Assembly (NCBI GenBank): GCA_029551285.1
Contig: JAKPFT010000018.1
Span: 1 to 64,000 of the forward strand
From: a bacterium
GTDB taxonomy: Bacteria > Ratteibacteria > UBA8468 > B48-G9 > DSTR01
Direction: 5' to 3'
DNA length: 64,000 bases
This document shows positions 20,429 through 29,156 of this stretch, piece by piece. Below the pieces are notes generated by a model that was given only the letters and a program-made list of their open reading frames with translations, ran no database searches and was not told the origin of the DNA. A program made the position numbers and the translations under genes. The first letter of the stretch is position 1. The number at the start of each line of letters is the position of its first letter.

Positions 20429-23400
20429 TTAGTTTTCCCGGTAGACAAAAAATTCACTGACCAAAGCAGGATTAGCCGTTGAGTCCCAGCGCTCGTCGTT
20501 CTGGAAGACCTCACCGCTTCCCTCCATCCCCCGACCAATTACCAGCAAGGCCGGAGCCTTCTGGAAGGCTTCCGGTCGGTTCCCTTCCGCCTGCAGGTTC
20601 CAGGTGCGGCCGTCCAGTGAGGAGTAGTAACTAACCCTGTCCTGTTTCAGGGAAATTTTCAACCAGAAATCGTAAAGGTTGCTGTCGGTGACGGCCATGC
20701 TCCCCGGTCTTAGTTTTATTGTTTTCCGACCAAGGCCGCTAATTACCAGCTGGTCATTACCCCCGCTGAAACTGCAGTAGTTTCCCTTAGACCAGTAAAG
20801 TTTCAGACCAGGCTGCCAGGTAACATCGGCGCCGGTTGCTGGCACCTGAAACCGGGCCTGGACAGAAATATTTCTGTATTCTTCTCCCAGGGGTCTGGCC
20901 AGGTACTGGTACTTATAGTGTTTGCCTTCAAAAATCAGTTTGCCTTTTTCGGCTTTAAGTCCACCGGTTACCTGGGCCGGGGAACAGAAAATCTGCCATC
21001 CGTTCTTGACCGGGTCAGTCTGGAAGTTATCGCTGAAAAGAACATCTCCAGCCGGGGCCAGTTGGCTGGTAAGTTCCTGGAGAGAACCAGGATTGTGGTC
21101 TACCCGCACCCGGCCAAAGTAGACCGGCACAGAATTGGGTCCCGGAGAAACATTCCGACCCTCTTCGGGCCAGGCCGATAGTGTTACCAGAACGATCTGG
21201 CCGGCCCAGGGTTGTAGGGAAACTTCCACAGGCTTCCACTCTTTAGTTCGGCTGAGCTTTTCCTGCCAGAGGAGCCGGCCGTTTACCTGCACCCCTACCC
21301 GAAGGTCAGGCAGATAGTCCGAACGTGACCTGTCAGCAGGTTCGTAAGCCAGGTCAAACTTCAACACCGGCTTTCCCTGGTTGTCCAGGGAGAGCCACTG
21401 CTCCGTATAACCCCGAAAACGGCCGGTACCGAGCGCCACGCAGGGATATTCTTTGTTACCGAGCTGGTAGTTCTTTCTTAAGACAGTCCGGTTGTAGCAC
21501 CAGTCGCGGTCAGGAATTCCGTTAGCGAGGGTTTGACCGGCCGCGGCAATAAAATCGCTGCGGATGCGGCCATCCTTCGGCTGAGGTTCTTTCCAGACCA
21601 GCACCAGCCCGCCAGGGACAGTGGTCTTTATCGTAACTTCCTGATTGGCTTCAGCGGCTTTGTGGATTTCTCCGGTACTGTCCATAATTCTCAGGCATCC
21701 GTTGGGAAAAAGGAAGGTTAAGTTCGCCTGCTTTTCCCTGCCGTCGACTGTGCCCAGAGAAAGCACGCTCCAGCCAGGACTGTGGTGAAACTCAGTCAGC
21801 AGTACACCTTCGCTCAGGTTGGTGATTGTAAACGGTCCAGCCTGTTCCGTCTTTCCCGGGACTAAGTAGTAGGTTGATGCCGGATTAAGGCCGATGGGCC
21901 GGCCGTTCCTTGAGGCAGGCCAGTCCTGAACATAGCCAGGCTCAGTCATCGGGCTGGCCGTTACGCCGGAAAGTCTTACCAGTCTTGGTCTAAAGGTTTT
22001 GCCGGTCACTTCCACATATCCATCACCATAAGGCAGTTTCCGGTACTGAAACCAGCGGCTGTTCTTACCCCGGTAATAGGCCAGAACATCTTTCTCCCAT
22101 CGCTCCGGCAGGTCAGGAAAGAGTTCTTCTTCAGTAAACAACCGTGCTCTGGCCAGGGACCAATCATCCTTCAGGTTAACCTCCGGCAGAGCGCCCACCA
22201 GAGCGGCCTCGTCCGGTTCTATCCCTGCTTCTCTTGTCCAGGTATAACTGCCCCAGCAAGCAGTTCGAAGGGGATGGTTTAGTTTGCTCTTGATGGAAGG
22301 ATAAGCCCGGGGTAGGGTAAAATGGCTGGCGCCTTCCCAGGTGTAAAAGGTGTAGGGCACTGTCCACTGGCTCTGACACTCACTCATGATGGCCAGCTGC
22401 GGATGAGCCTGTCTCAACTCTTTCAACGCCGCAGCCTCACCATCGCGATAGAGAAAGCCATCCATAACCTTTTTCTCTTCAGGAAACATGTAGCCATGGT
22501 CAGCGCCAAGGATATCAAAGTAACAGCCGTCAGCCTTGTGGAAAGCGCAGTAATGGCCAAAGTTTCGCACCAGATAGTTTCGGACGAGTTGACTGCCTGG
22601 ATGGAGCACCCATAAACCTTCCATTTCGTCCATGGTTTTGTCTTTAGGCTGATAATATCCGGTGGCGACTGGCCGGAAATGGTCATAGAATTTTTCTGGA
22701 GGTCCGTCATAATCCGGGGTAAAAACGAAGCCTTCCGGTAGCCCCCAGTTTTTGTCCTTGATTTCCTGGTAGCGCCTGGCCAATCCGGCTGGTGCATTAA
22801 CTAATACCCACGGGTAATAGGCCATCCAGCGAAACCCGTATTTCTTGATGGCCGCGACCACCGGTCCTTTGGGCCAGCCTAATCTGGTCATGTAGCGGTG
22901 GTCGCCAAAAGCCACAATGCCGTTGCCGTTCCAGTAGAAAAGCAAAAGTTTTTCCGGGTTAATTTTTTCGGCCAACTGCTGATAGTAACGGTCGGCTTCC
23001 TCAGCCGGGGGTGAACCGTGAGCTCCGCCAGGTGCCCCCGTATGAACAGCGTGAATCTTTCTTACCCAGGGACAGTCGTTTTCCCAGAGGGGTTTAGCGC
23101 CGGTGGCTTTCTCAAAAGCCTTCCGGTAGTTTCGCACGGCTTCCAGCCAGGTGGGGTAAAGACCTATCCGCCAGACCACCGATGATGTCTCCAGGTTATT
23201 CTTTTCTCTATAGTCTCTTTCCGTGGTCAAAAATAGCCCGTTCCTGTCCGGCTCATGACAGAGCGTCACATTGTTTCCGGCAAAAAACTCCTTTGACCAG
23301 AAGAAGAGACAACTTTTTTCACCTTCCACCACAGCCACCGGCGGCGCGTAAAGATTATTCGCCCAGCGCACGCTGGAATTGACCACAGAGGGGTCCTCTT

Positions 23401-23911
23401 TGCTATACCTGGCGCCAGAGCCCAGAATGACCGAAACCGTTTTCAGGTTGGTGACCGGCAACCAGGCAGTGGCGGGCCGGGAGGCTATCTGCGTAACTCT
23501 GGTGACGGTTTTCACTAAAACTTCATCGCTGGCCGGGTCAACAGCCAAATGGTATTCTACCAGGTCCTCAGACTGGCCGTTAACCAGCTGCTGGTAAGTC
23601 AAAATTCCCTGGTCTGGCCCGGTCTGCCGGAAAAGACAGCTGGACTCTGGCCCGGGTCTGAGCACCTTTTTTTTGCCTTCCATCTTTTCCAGATGCTCCC
23701 AGGGATTTCCTTCAGAAAAGACCTCACCGGTAGTTCTATCCTTAAGGGAGACAATCACGCCCCCTTCAATTACCATCTCTAACTTCTTAGTGGTCACTGT
23801 CAGCCGGGATCCTTCTCTACGAAAGGCAGGCTGAGAAAAGAGGCTTGCCGGAAGGAACGAGAGAAGAAAAAGGCTGCATTTTCCATAAAGCAGAAGATAG
23901 CGGGAACTCAA
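20429..23911 (-). CDS. Large secreted glycoside-hydrolase-like protein (DUF6259-like) with C-terminal concanavalin-like domain
   Basis: Signal peptide; RLTVTTKKLEMVIEGGVIVSLKDRTTGE; C-terminal LFSDNFQTDPVKNGWQ...VSEFFVYREN resembles the C-terminus of the 16343-20413 protein. Confidence 0.65.
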   Translation of the reverse strand: MSSRYLLLYGKCSLFLLSFLPASLFSQPAFRREGSRLTVTTKKLEMVIEGGVIVSLKDRTTGEVFSEGNPWEHLEKMEGKKKVLRPGPESSCLFRQTGPDQGILTYQQLVNGQSEDLVEYHLAVDPASDEVLVKTVTRVTQIASRPATAWLPVTNLKTVSVILGSGARYSKEDPSVVNSSVRWANNLYAPPVAVVEGEKSCLFFWSKEFFAGNNVTLCHEPDRNGLFLTTERDYREKNNLETSSVVWRIGLYPTWLEAVRNYRKAFEKATGAKPLWENDCPWVRKIHAVHTGAPGGAHGSPPAEEADRYYQQLAEKINPEKLLLFYWNGNGIVAFGDHRYMTRLGWPKGPVVAAIKKYGFRWMAYYPWVLVNAPAGLARRYQEIKDKNWGLPEGFVFTPDYDGPPEKFYDHFRPVATGYYQPKDKTMDEMEGLWVLHPGSQLVRNYLVRNFGHYCAFHKADGCYFDILGADHGYMFPEEKKVMDGFLYRDGEAAALKELRQAHPQLAIMSECQSQWTVPYTFYTWEGASHFTLPRAYPSIKSKLNHPLRTACWGSYTWTREAGIEPDEAALVGALPEVNLKDDWSLARARLFTEEELFPDLPERWEKDVLAYYRGKNSRWFQYRKLPYGDGYVEVTGKTFRPRLVRLSGVTASPMTEPGYVQDWPASRNGRPIGLNPASTYYLVPGKTEQAGPFTITNLSEGVLLTEFHHSPGWSVLSLGTVDGREKQANLTFLFPNGCLRIMDSTGEIHKAAEANQEVTIKTTVPGGLVLVWKEPQPKDGRIRSDFIAAAGQTLANGIPDRDWCYNRTVLRKNYQLGNKEYPCVALGTGRFRGYTEQWLSLDNQGKPVLKFDLAYEPADRSRSDYLPDLRVGVQVNGRLLWQEKLSRTKEWKPVEVSLQPWAGQIVLVTLSAWPEEGRNVSPGPNSVPVYFGRVRVDHNPGSLQELTSQLAPAGDVLFSDNFQTDPVKNGWQIFCSPAQVTGGLKAEKGKLIFEGKHYKYQYLARPLGEEYRNISVQARFQVPATGADVTWQPGLKLYWSKGNYCSFSGGNDQLVISGLGRKTIKLRPGSMAVTDSNLYDFWLKISLKQDRVSYYSSLDGRTWNLQAEGNRPEAFQKAPALLVIGRGMEGSGEVFQNDERWDSTANPALVSEFFVYREN

Positions 23912-23999
23912 GGGCCTCCTCTTTTGACTAAGATTTCAACATAAGACCCTTGGTGTGAACAAGGGACGATTGAAACAAGCAGAAAATCCTAAAACTTAA

Positions 24000-24704
24000 T
24001 CACTCGTAATACCAGGGATACTTACCGGAAACCGGCGCCGGCACATTCTCCTTTCTTACCCACTGGCAGTGACCGTCCAGAAAAAGGAAATTTACACCGT
24101 TGGAATGGCGGAACGACGGTCCGCCCATGTTGCCGCTGACCTCGTAGTTATAATAAATCCAGGGAGAAGACCAGTCATTAACCCCGGGAGTGTAATATTT
24201 GTCCATAATCAGATAAAGCGCATCCGGCTTTTTCACCCTGGCCATCTTCAGCCCCTGGTAGGTCCGGCCGGAAGATGGATAGTAGCCAACCTCAGTAGGG
24301 ATTCTCATGTTGTAACCGTAGTGGCCATAGCAGCGGTCACTGCCGGTAGGTGGTCTGAGTTCACTGGGGCAGACAAAAATGTTATGCTTCTTCAGTCCCC
24401 AGGAGAGTTGCCATGGCTTCGTCTTGATATATCCGCCCTCAACCAGGATGTCTGTCCAGTTGCGCATATTGCCTGGCCCGTAGTAGTAGCCGCGCGGCAA
24501 AACCAAATCATCCCAGTCGATGGCATACATCTGCACGATAGTGGCAAACTGTTTAAGATTGTTAAGACAGGAAGTCTGCCTGGCTTTTTCCCTGGCTTTG
24601 GAGAGAGCCGGAAGGAGCATCGCAGCCAGAATCGCAATAATCGCCACTACTACCAGAAGCTCAATCAGGGTAAAACCGGAAGAACCACGAGAGACCTTTC
24701 TCAT
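24000..24704 (-). CDS. Prepilin-type N-terminal methylation domain protein
   Basis: [43 protein letters not shown]-terminal [11 protein letters not shown]. Start revised to 24704, preceded by ctggaggtggaag. Confidence 0.88.
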   Translation of the reverse strand: MRKVSRGSSGFTLIELLVVVAIIAILAAMLLPALSKAREKARQTSCLNNLKQFATIVQMYAIDWDDLVLPRGYYYGPGNMRNWTDILVEGGYIKTKPWQLSWGLKKHNIFVCPSELRPPTGSDRCYGHYGYNMRIPTEVGYYPSSGRTYQGLKMARVKKPDALYLIMDKYYTPGVNDWSSPWIYYNYEVSGNMGGPSFRHSNGVNFLFLDGHCQWVRKENVPAPVSGKYPWYYE

Positions 24705-24759
24705 CTTCCACCTCCAGTGTGACCTCTGTAAATCACGATAAAACCACCCTGACTTCCTC

Positions 24760-25464
24760 CTACTTCCAGTAAATTCCCCAGGGCAAGAGAGTTCTCCAGA
24801 TACCCTCCACATAGTCATTCTTCCGCGGCGGCACCTGGCTGCGGGTCCAGTATTCACAATGGCCGTCAGCAAACATGATGTTGAGACCTTCACTGTGGCG
24901 ATACCCTGGTCCGCCGTTAGGGTCGTTTTCATCATTGTTGTACACCTTGTAAGGGGCGTTAATGCGGGTCAGGGAAACATCCATAATCAGAAAAGTTCTA
25001 TCTGGCTTCTTAATCCTGCTGGTTTTCAGTCCGCTGTAGGTTGCACCGGTGTCTTCGCGCCAGCCGATAGCCGAACCAAGATTGTCATTGTATCCGTAAT
25101 GTCCGAAGTACGCTGTAGAACCGGTTGGCTTTTTTCTTTCAGAGGGGCACCAGAATACTTTTTCACCCTGGTAAGGTTCCTTTTTTACAAAACCGGCATC
25201 CTTAAGCAGCCTGACCCATGGCCGATGGTTGCCTGGTCCATAGACACGGTAGGCTGGTAGCAAATAGTCATCGTAATCCTGGGAATACATTACCGCGTAG
25301 AGCCCCAGTTGTTTCAGATTCCCCAGACAGACTGCCTGCCTGGCTTTTTCCCTGGCTTTGGAGAGAGCCGGAAGAAGCATCGCAGCCAGAATCGCAATAA
25401 TCGCCACTACTACCAGAAGCTCAATCAGGGTAAAACCGGAAGAACCACGAGAGACCTTTCTCAT
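24760..25464 (-). CDS. Prepilin-type N-terminal methylation domain protein (paralog of 24000-24704)
   Basis: Same N-terminus [18 protein letters not shown]-terminal [11 protein letters not shown]. Start revised to 25464. Confidence 0.88.
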   Translation of the reverse strand: MRKVSRGSSGFTLIELLVVVAIIAILAAMLLPALSKAREKARQAVCLGNLKQLGLYAVMYSQDYDDYLLPAYRVYGPGNHRPWVRLLKDAGFVKKEPYQGEKVFWCPSERKKPTGSTAYFGHYGYNDNLGSAIGWREDTGATYSGLKTSRIKKPDRTFLIMDVSLTRINAPYKVYNNDENDPNGGPGYRHSEGLNIMFADGHCEYWTRSQVPPRKNDYVEGIWRTLLPWGIYWK

Positions 25465-25649
25465 CTTCCACCTCCAGCATGTAATTTTCCATTTTCTACC
25501 AGCAATTGTAACATACCTGAAAAATTTGTCAAATGAACGCCGGGGCTGTCTGAAATAATCTAAAGGCTGAGAGATTAGGAGAAAAGCAGAAATTCTGGAA
25601 GGGATGCCAGCTTCTGGAAAACAGCCCGAGGATAGTGGAAAAAGCAAAA

Positions 25650-27158
25650 CTACTTCTCAGGGATTTCTTCAGTCAGTTCTATGTCCAGGTAGCCGTGGCT
25701 GCTCGTGGTATTGACCAGTTTGACGGCCAGGGTATTTTCTCCGGGGTTCAGCAAAGAAACTGGCACTACCACGTAACGGTTCCAGTAATCCGCCCAGTGG
25801 AAAAGTCTTTCTTCATCCACTAACTGGCCATTAAGGTAAATTACAGCACACTTATCACTGGCTACTCTGAGCATCAAACGCTGGCCACTGGGTATGGCCT
25901 CAACATTGAAGGTCTTTCTCCAGTAGGAGGAGCCGGAAGTTTCCAGTTTTGTTCCGATAACTTCCCTGGCCGCCTTGTTTCTCCGGTAACCAAAAACAGC
26001 TGGCAGACTTCCCTGACGCCACTGTTTTGCCTGGTAGTTTGGCTCGTACCAGTTTTTGCCTGAGGCATCCGGTAGCGGGTCAGCCGCCTGCTCTATAAAG
26101 AACCAGTCCTGGCTGCCCTTTGGCAGAAGAAGCCTTTCTTTTTTCCAGATGATGGGTGTCCCCCCGGGATATTCTGACCATTCCGGACCAAACCACTTAG
26201 TCAGAAGTTCTTTTGACTCCGGCCAGTTTTTGGTTTCGGGTTTTTCCGTCGGTGCTTTTACCGACTTGCGCAGCCTTTCCGGAATTTTAACCAAAATTTT
26301 TTGACTGTGAGGTACCGGTTCAAAACTAACCCCGGAAAGCGCCACAGCTTCTAACCGGTCAGGATAGACTGACCACAGGAGGAAAGAAAAGTCAGGTGTC
26401 TCTACCAGGCCTGGCGCTGTCACATAACTGATACCTTTCTCCTCGCCAGAGGTTAAAACGTGGATATGGCCGGAAAGCGCGAGAAAAACGTTGCCACACC
26501 GTTGCATCACCTGCCGGATTTGGGCCGCATTGGCCGGTGGCGCCCAAGTGGGAATGACCGGGCCGGAGTAAAGCGGCGCATGGGTGAGGACGATCACCGG
26601 CTGCTCCGGGTAGTCAGAAGCAACACTGGCCAGCCCTTCCAGACTCTTTCTGTCAGCCAGTTCCACCATGCCGCTGAAACGGCTGGTGTAGGTCTGGAAA
26701 CCGGCAAAGATGAAACCGGCATAAGAGAACCAGAAGTCCGGGCCGCCATAACTGAAGGGCATCACCTGCTCCAGACCGAAGTCGTGGTTGCCCGGCACAT
26801 TAAAAAACGGCGTTTTCATCTTTCCCAGGAGAGAAACTAACTCAGGCCAGGCTTCTCGGGCATGGCCGGGGTTTTCCAGGGCGTCTCCAGTAATCACCAC
26901 CAGGTCTATCTGGTTTTTGTTGACCCAGTCTGCCAGGCGAAGAAGCACCTCTGGCATTCGGTCAAACTTTCTGGTGCTCCTGGTAGCCATCTCTTTCCAG
27001 GGAGTCTGCTGGAGATGGCCAGAATCTACAAAGTGGATGTCAGAAAGATGGACGAAGCGAAAAAGAGGTTTTTCTGCCGGAAGAACTTTCCCCGTGAGAA
27101 AAAAAAGAAACACCAGGGAAAAAATGAAAGCCAGGTTTGTTTTCCCTCTCACTGCCAA
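25650..27158 (-). CDS. Calcineurin-like metallophosphoesterase with C-terminal beta-sandwich-like domain
   Basis: [51 protein letters not shown] motifs; C-terminal YWRKTFNV...[11 protein letters not shown] galactose-binding-like. Confidence 0.87.
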   Translation of the reverse strand: MAVRGKTNLAFIFSLVFLFFLTGKVLPAEKPLFRFVHLSDIHFVDSGHLQQTPWKEMATRSTRKFDRMPEVLLRLADWVNKNQIDLVVITGDALENPGHAREAWPELVSLLGKMKTPFFNVPGNHDFGLEQVMPFSYGGPDFWFSYAGFIFAGFQTYTSRFSGMVELADRKSLEGLASVASDYPEQPVIVLTHAPLYSGPVIPTWAPPANAAQIRQVMQRCGNVFLALSGHIHVLTSGEEKGISYVTAPGLVETPDFSFLLWSVYPDRLEAVALSGVSFEPVPHSQKILVKIPERLRKSVKAPTEKPETKNWPESKELLTKWFGPEWSEYPGGTPIIWKKERLLLPKGSQDWFFIEQAADPLPDASGKNWYEPNYQAKQWRQGSLPAVFGYRRNKAAREVIGTKLETSGSSYWRKTFNVEAIPSGQRLMLRVASDKCAVIYLNGQLVDEERLFHWADYWNRYVVVPVSLLNPGENTLAVKLVNTTSSHGYLDIELTEEIPEK

Positions 27159-27325
27159 ATTCTTTCGTCCTTAGTTGTAGTTCAATTAAAAAAAGCCGGT
27201 CCGAACCAATATGTCCTTTCTATTTTTTTGTAATTCGTATACCACTTTTCCCTACCGTATGTCAATTTGACAGTTTTTCGCTGGCGCGTTAGCAGCAGGT
27301 CATCCTCTGGTGCGGAAAGGAGAAA

Positions 27326-28505
27326 ATGGCTGAGGAAACCCAACATTCTTTTGGTTATCTCTGACCAGCATAACCGGCACATTCCTGGCTGCTACCGGAA
27401 CAATGTGGCGGCCACGCCCAACCTTGATGCCCTTGCGGAGAAAAGGGGTAGTCTTTGACAATGCCTGTTGCAGCTACCCGTTATGTGTCCCTTCCCGAAT
27501 GAGTTTCATGACCGGGAGATTGCCCCACCGTCTTTCTATCTGGGATAATTACGGTTTGCTCCCCTCAGCCATTCCTATCTTTGCTCATGCGCTGGAACAC
27601 GGAGGATACGAAGCGGTGCTGTGCGGACGGATGCACTTTCTCGGCTATGACCAGCGCCACGGTTTCAAAAGCAGGATTTTTCCCGAGGTTTCTAACTATG
27701 CCGCCGGCTTGCTTTACGACACAGACGGTTGGCAACCTTCCGCGATTGAAAAAAGCGGGCCCGGCCGCAACCATTACCTCTTATACGACCGCCTCTGTGT
27801 GCAGGCTGCGGAGAACTGGCTGAGAAAAAGGGTTGCCAGAAAAGAAGATAAGCCGTTCTGCCTGGTCGTAGGACTGACCGGGCCGCACTGTCCGTTTGTA
27901 TGTCCGGAGAAACTTTTCTGGAAGTATTTCCGGCAGGTGGATGTCCCGGTGTATTCTGCGGATTATTTTCACAGGACCCATCCCTTTCTTCGCCGCTACC
28001 GCAAAATCTGTGGTATTGAGGATTTAAGCGAGGCGGAAATCAGACGGGCCCGGGCAGCCTACTACGGCATGGTGGAGTACGATGACCGGCTGATTGGCCA
28101 TCTCGTAGACAGAACCAGTTTTCTGAATCTACTCCTGGGGGAAAGAGACAAAAGAGAGGTTCGGGCTGAGCTTTGCGACCGGCAGTTAAGAGTTGGTCCA
28201 GCCATGATGCTCCGGGAAGGGGCTAAAAGTGCGTTTATTATCACGGCGAACAGCCTGAACTTTTCAATCTGAGAAAAGACCCTCACGAGGAACATAATCT
28301 GGCCGGCGAAGCGGCCTTTCAGAAGAGACTGTAAAGAATGCACCGGGCTATTCTGAAGGACTGGCATCCAGAAGAAGTCATCGTCAAAGAACGAGAGGCC
28401 AGTCGGCTTTACCGGTATGTCCTTTCACTTCCCGGCGATGTTAAATTGCTCCAGCGAGAATACTGGCGGAGACCGAAAAACTACGGGTGGGTAAAGAAGG
28501 TGTAA
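27326..28505 (+). pseudogene. Degraded sulfatase (frameshifts, in-frame stop, internal deletion)
   Basis: Pieces in different frames: KPNILLVISDQHNRH / VVFDNACCSYPLCVPSRMSFMTGRLPHR...MVEYDDRLIGHLVD / YYHGEQPELFNLRKDPHEEHNLAGEAAFQKRL* then RMHRAILKDWHPEEV. Confidence 0.85.
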
Positions 28506-28522
28506 GAATATCTCAGGTTTTG

Positions 28523-28555
28523 CGAAAAAACCCAGGGGGGACTATATCCCTGACT
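28523..28555 (-). terminator. Putative Rho-independent terminator after the 28559-29086 gene
   Basis: Minus strand reads CAGGGATATAGTCCCCCCTGGGTTTTTT: stem CAGGG/CCCTG followed by a T-run. Confidence 0.5.
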
Positions 28556-28558
28556 GGT

Positions 28559-29086
28559 TTATTTTCCGTCCTTTTCCGACCAGGCGCTGAAATCAGCCAC
28601 TGTTTTTTTCACCAGTTCCCCGCTTTCCAGGTCCAGAATGAATTCTAAGGCTGTATCGTCGGTTATCCAGACACGGCCGAAGAACCATTTCTCGTTTAAC
28701 CAGAGGAAAAACGGCTCACACCTGCCGTGGTCTTTCAGGTGAAGTTTTATCGCTTTTGTGCCAGCCGGGCCAACCAGGAAAAGACTGGAATAGTAAGGCG
28801 GTTCCTTCTCCCGGTTGTCCGGGAAATAAACATAGTAGGCCGTCTTCTTCTCCGAATACTTCTTCTCTTTTTCCACCGCGTAGATGGCCACCTGACCAGT
28901 AAGAATCTGGACCTGAAGGTGTCTGGAGAAAATTTCTGCATCTTCCCGGTAGCGCACCAGAGATTTTGCTGGCGGACCGGCTGCGGCTGGGAGACAGCCT
29001 GTCAGGAAAAGAGCCAGAAACAGTTTCTTCGTTGTCAGTTTAGCCCCCTTTTGAAAAACGATACCTGGGCGGACATCTTCTGTCAA
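28559..29086 (-). CDS. Hypothetical protein, probable lipoprotein
   Basis: KKLFLALFLTGCLPAAAG lipobox-like; true start may be an internal TTG just before TTKKLFL. Confidence 0.55.
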   Translation of the reverse strand: MTEDVRPGIVFQKGAKLTTKKLFLALFLTGCLPAAAGPPAKSLVRYREDAEIFSRHLQVQILTGQVAIYAVEKEKKYSEKKTAYYVYFPDNREKEPPYYSSLFLVGPAGTKAIKLHLKDHGRCEPFFLWLNEKWFFGRVWITDDTALEFILDLESGELVKKTVADFSAWSEKDGK

Positions 29087-29156
29087 GGCCTGTCCTTGCA
29101 GATAAGACGGGGAAGGACTATACTTTTGACGGTCTATCCTTTGTCTGGAGCCAGAT

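Noticed and set aside
23951-23973. Hairpin CCCTTG-gtgtgaa-CAAGGG upstream of the 20429-23911 gene
   Set aside because: A 6-bp stem with no T-run and no second copy; not enough to call a terminator or regulator.
24705-24935. Upstream extension of the prepilin ORF (24000-24935), and likewise 25465-25647
   Set aside because: Prepilin leaders are short; the shared RBS (ctggaggtggaag) and [16 protein letters not shown] mark the starts. The extension runs through the 3' end of the neighbouring paralog.
27440-27452. Programmed frameshift at AAAAGGGG in the sulfatase
   Set aside because: Two further frame changes, an in-frame stop and a missing middle indicate decay instead of recoding.
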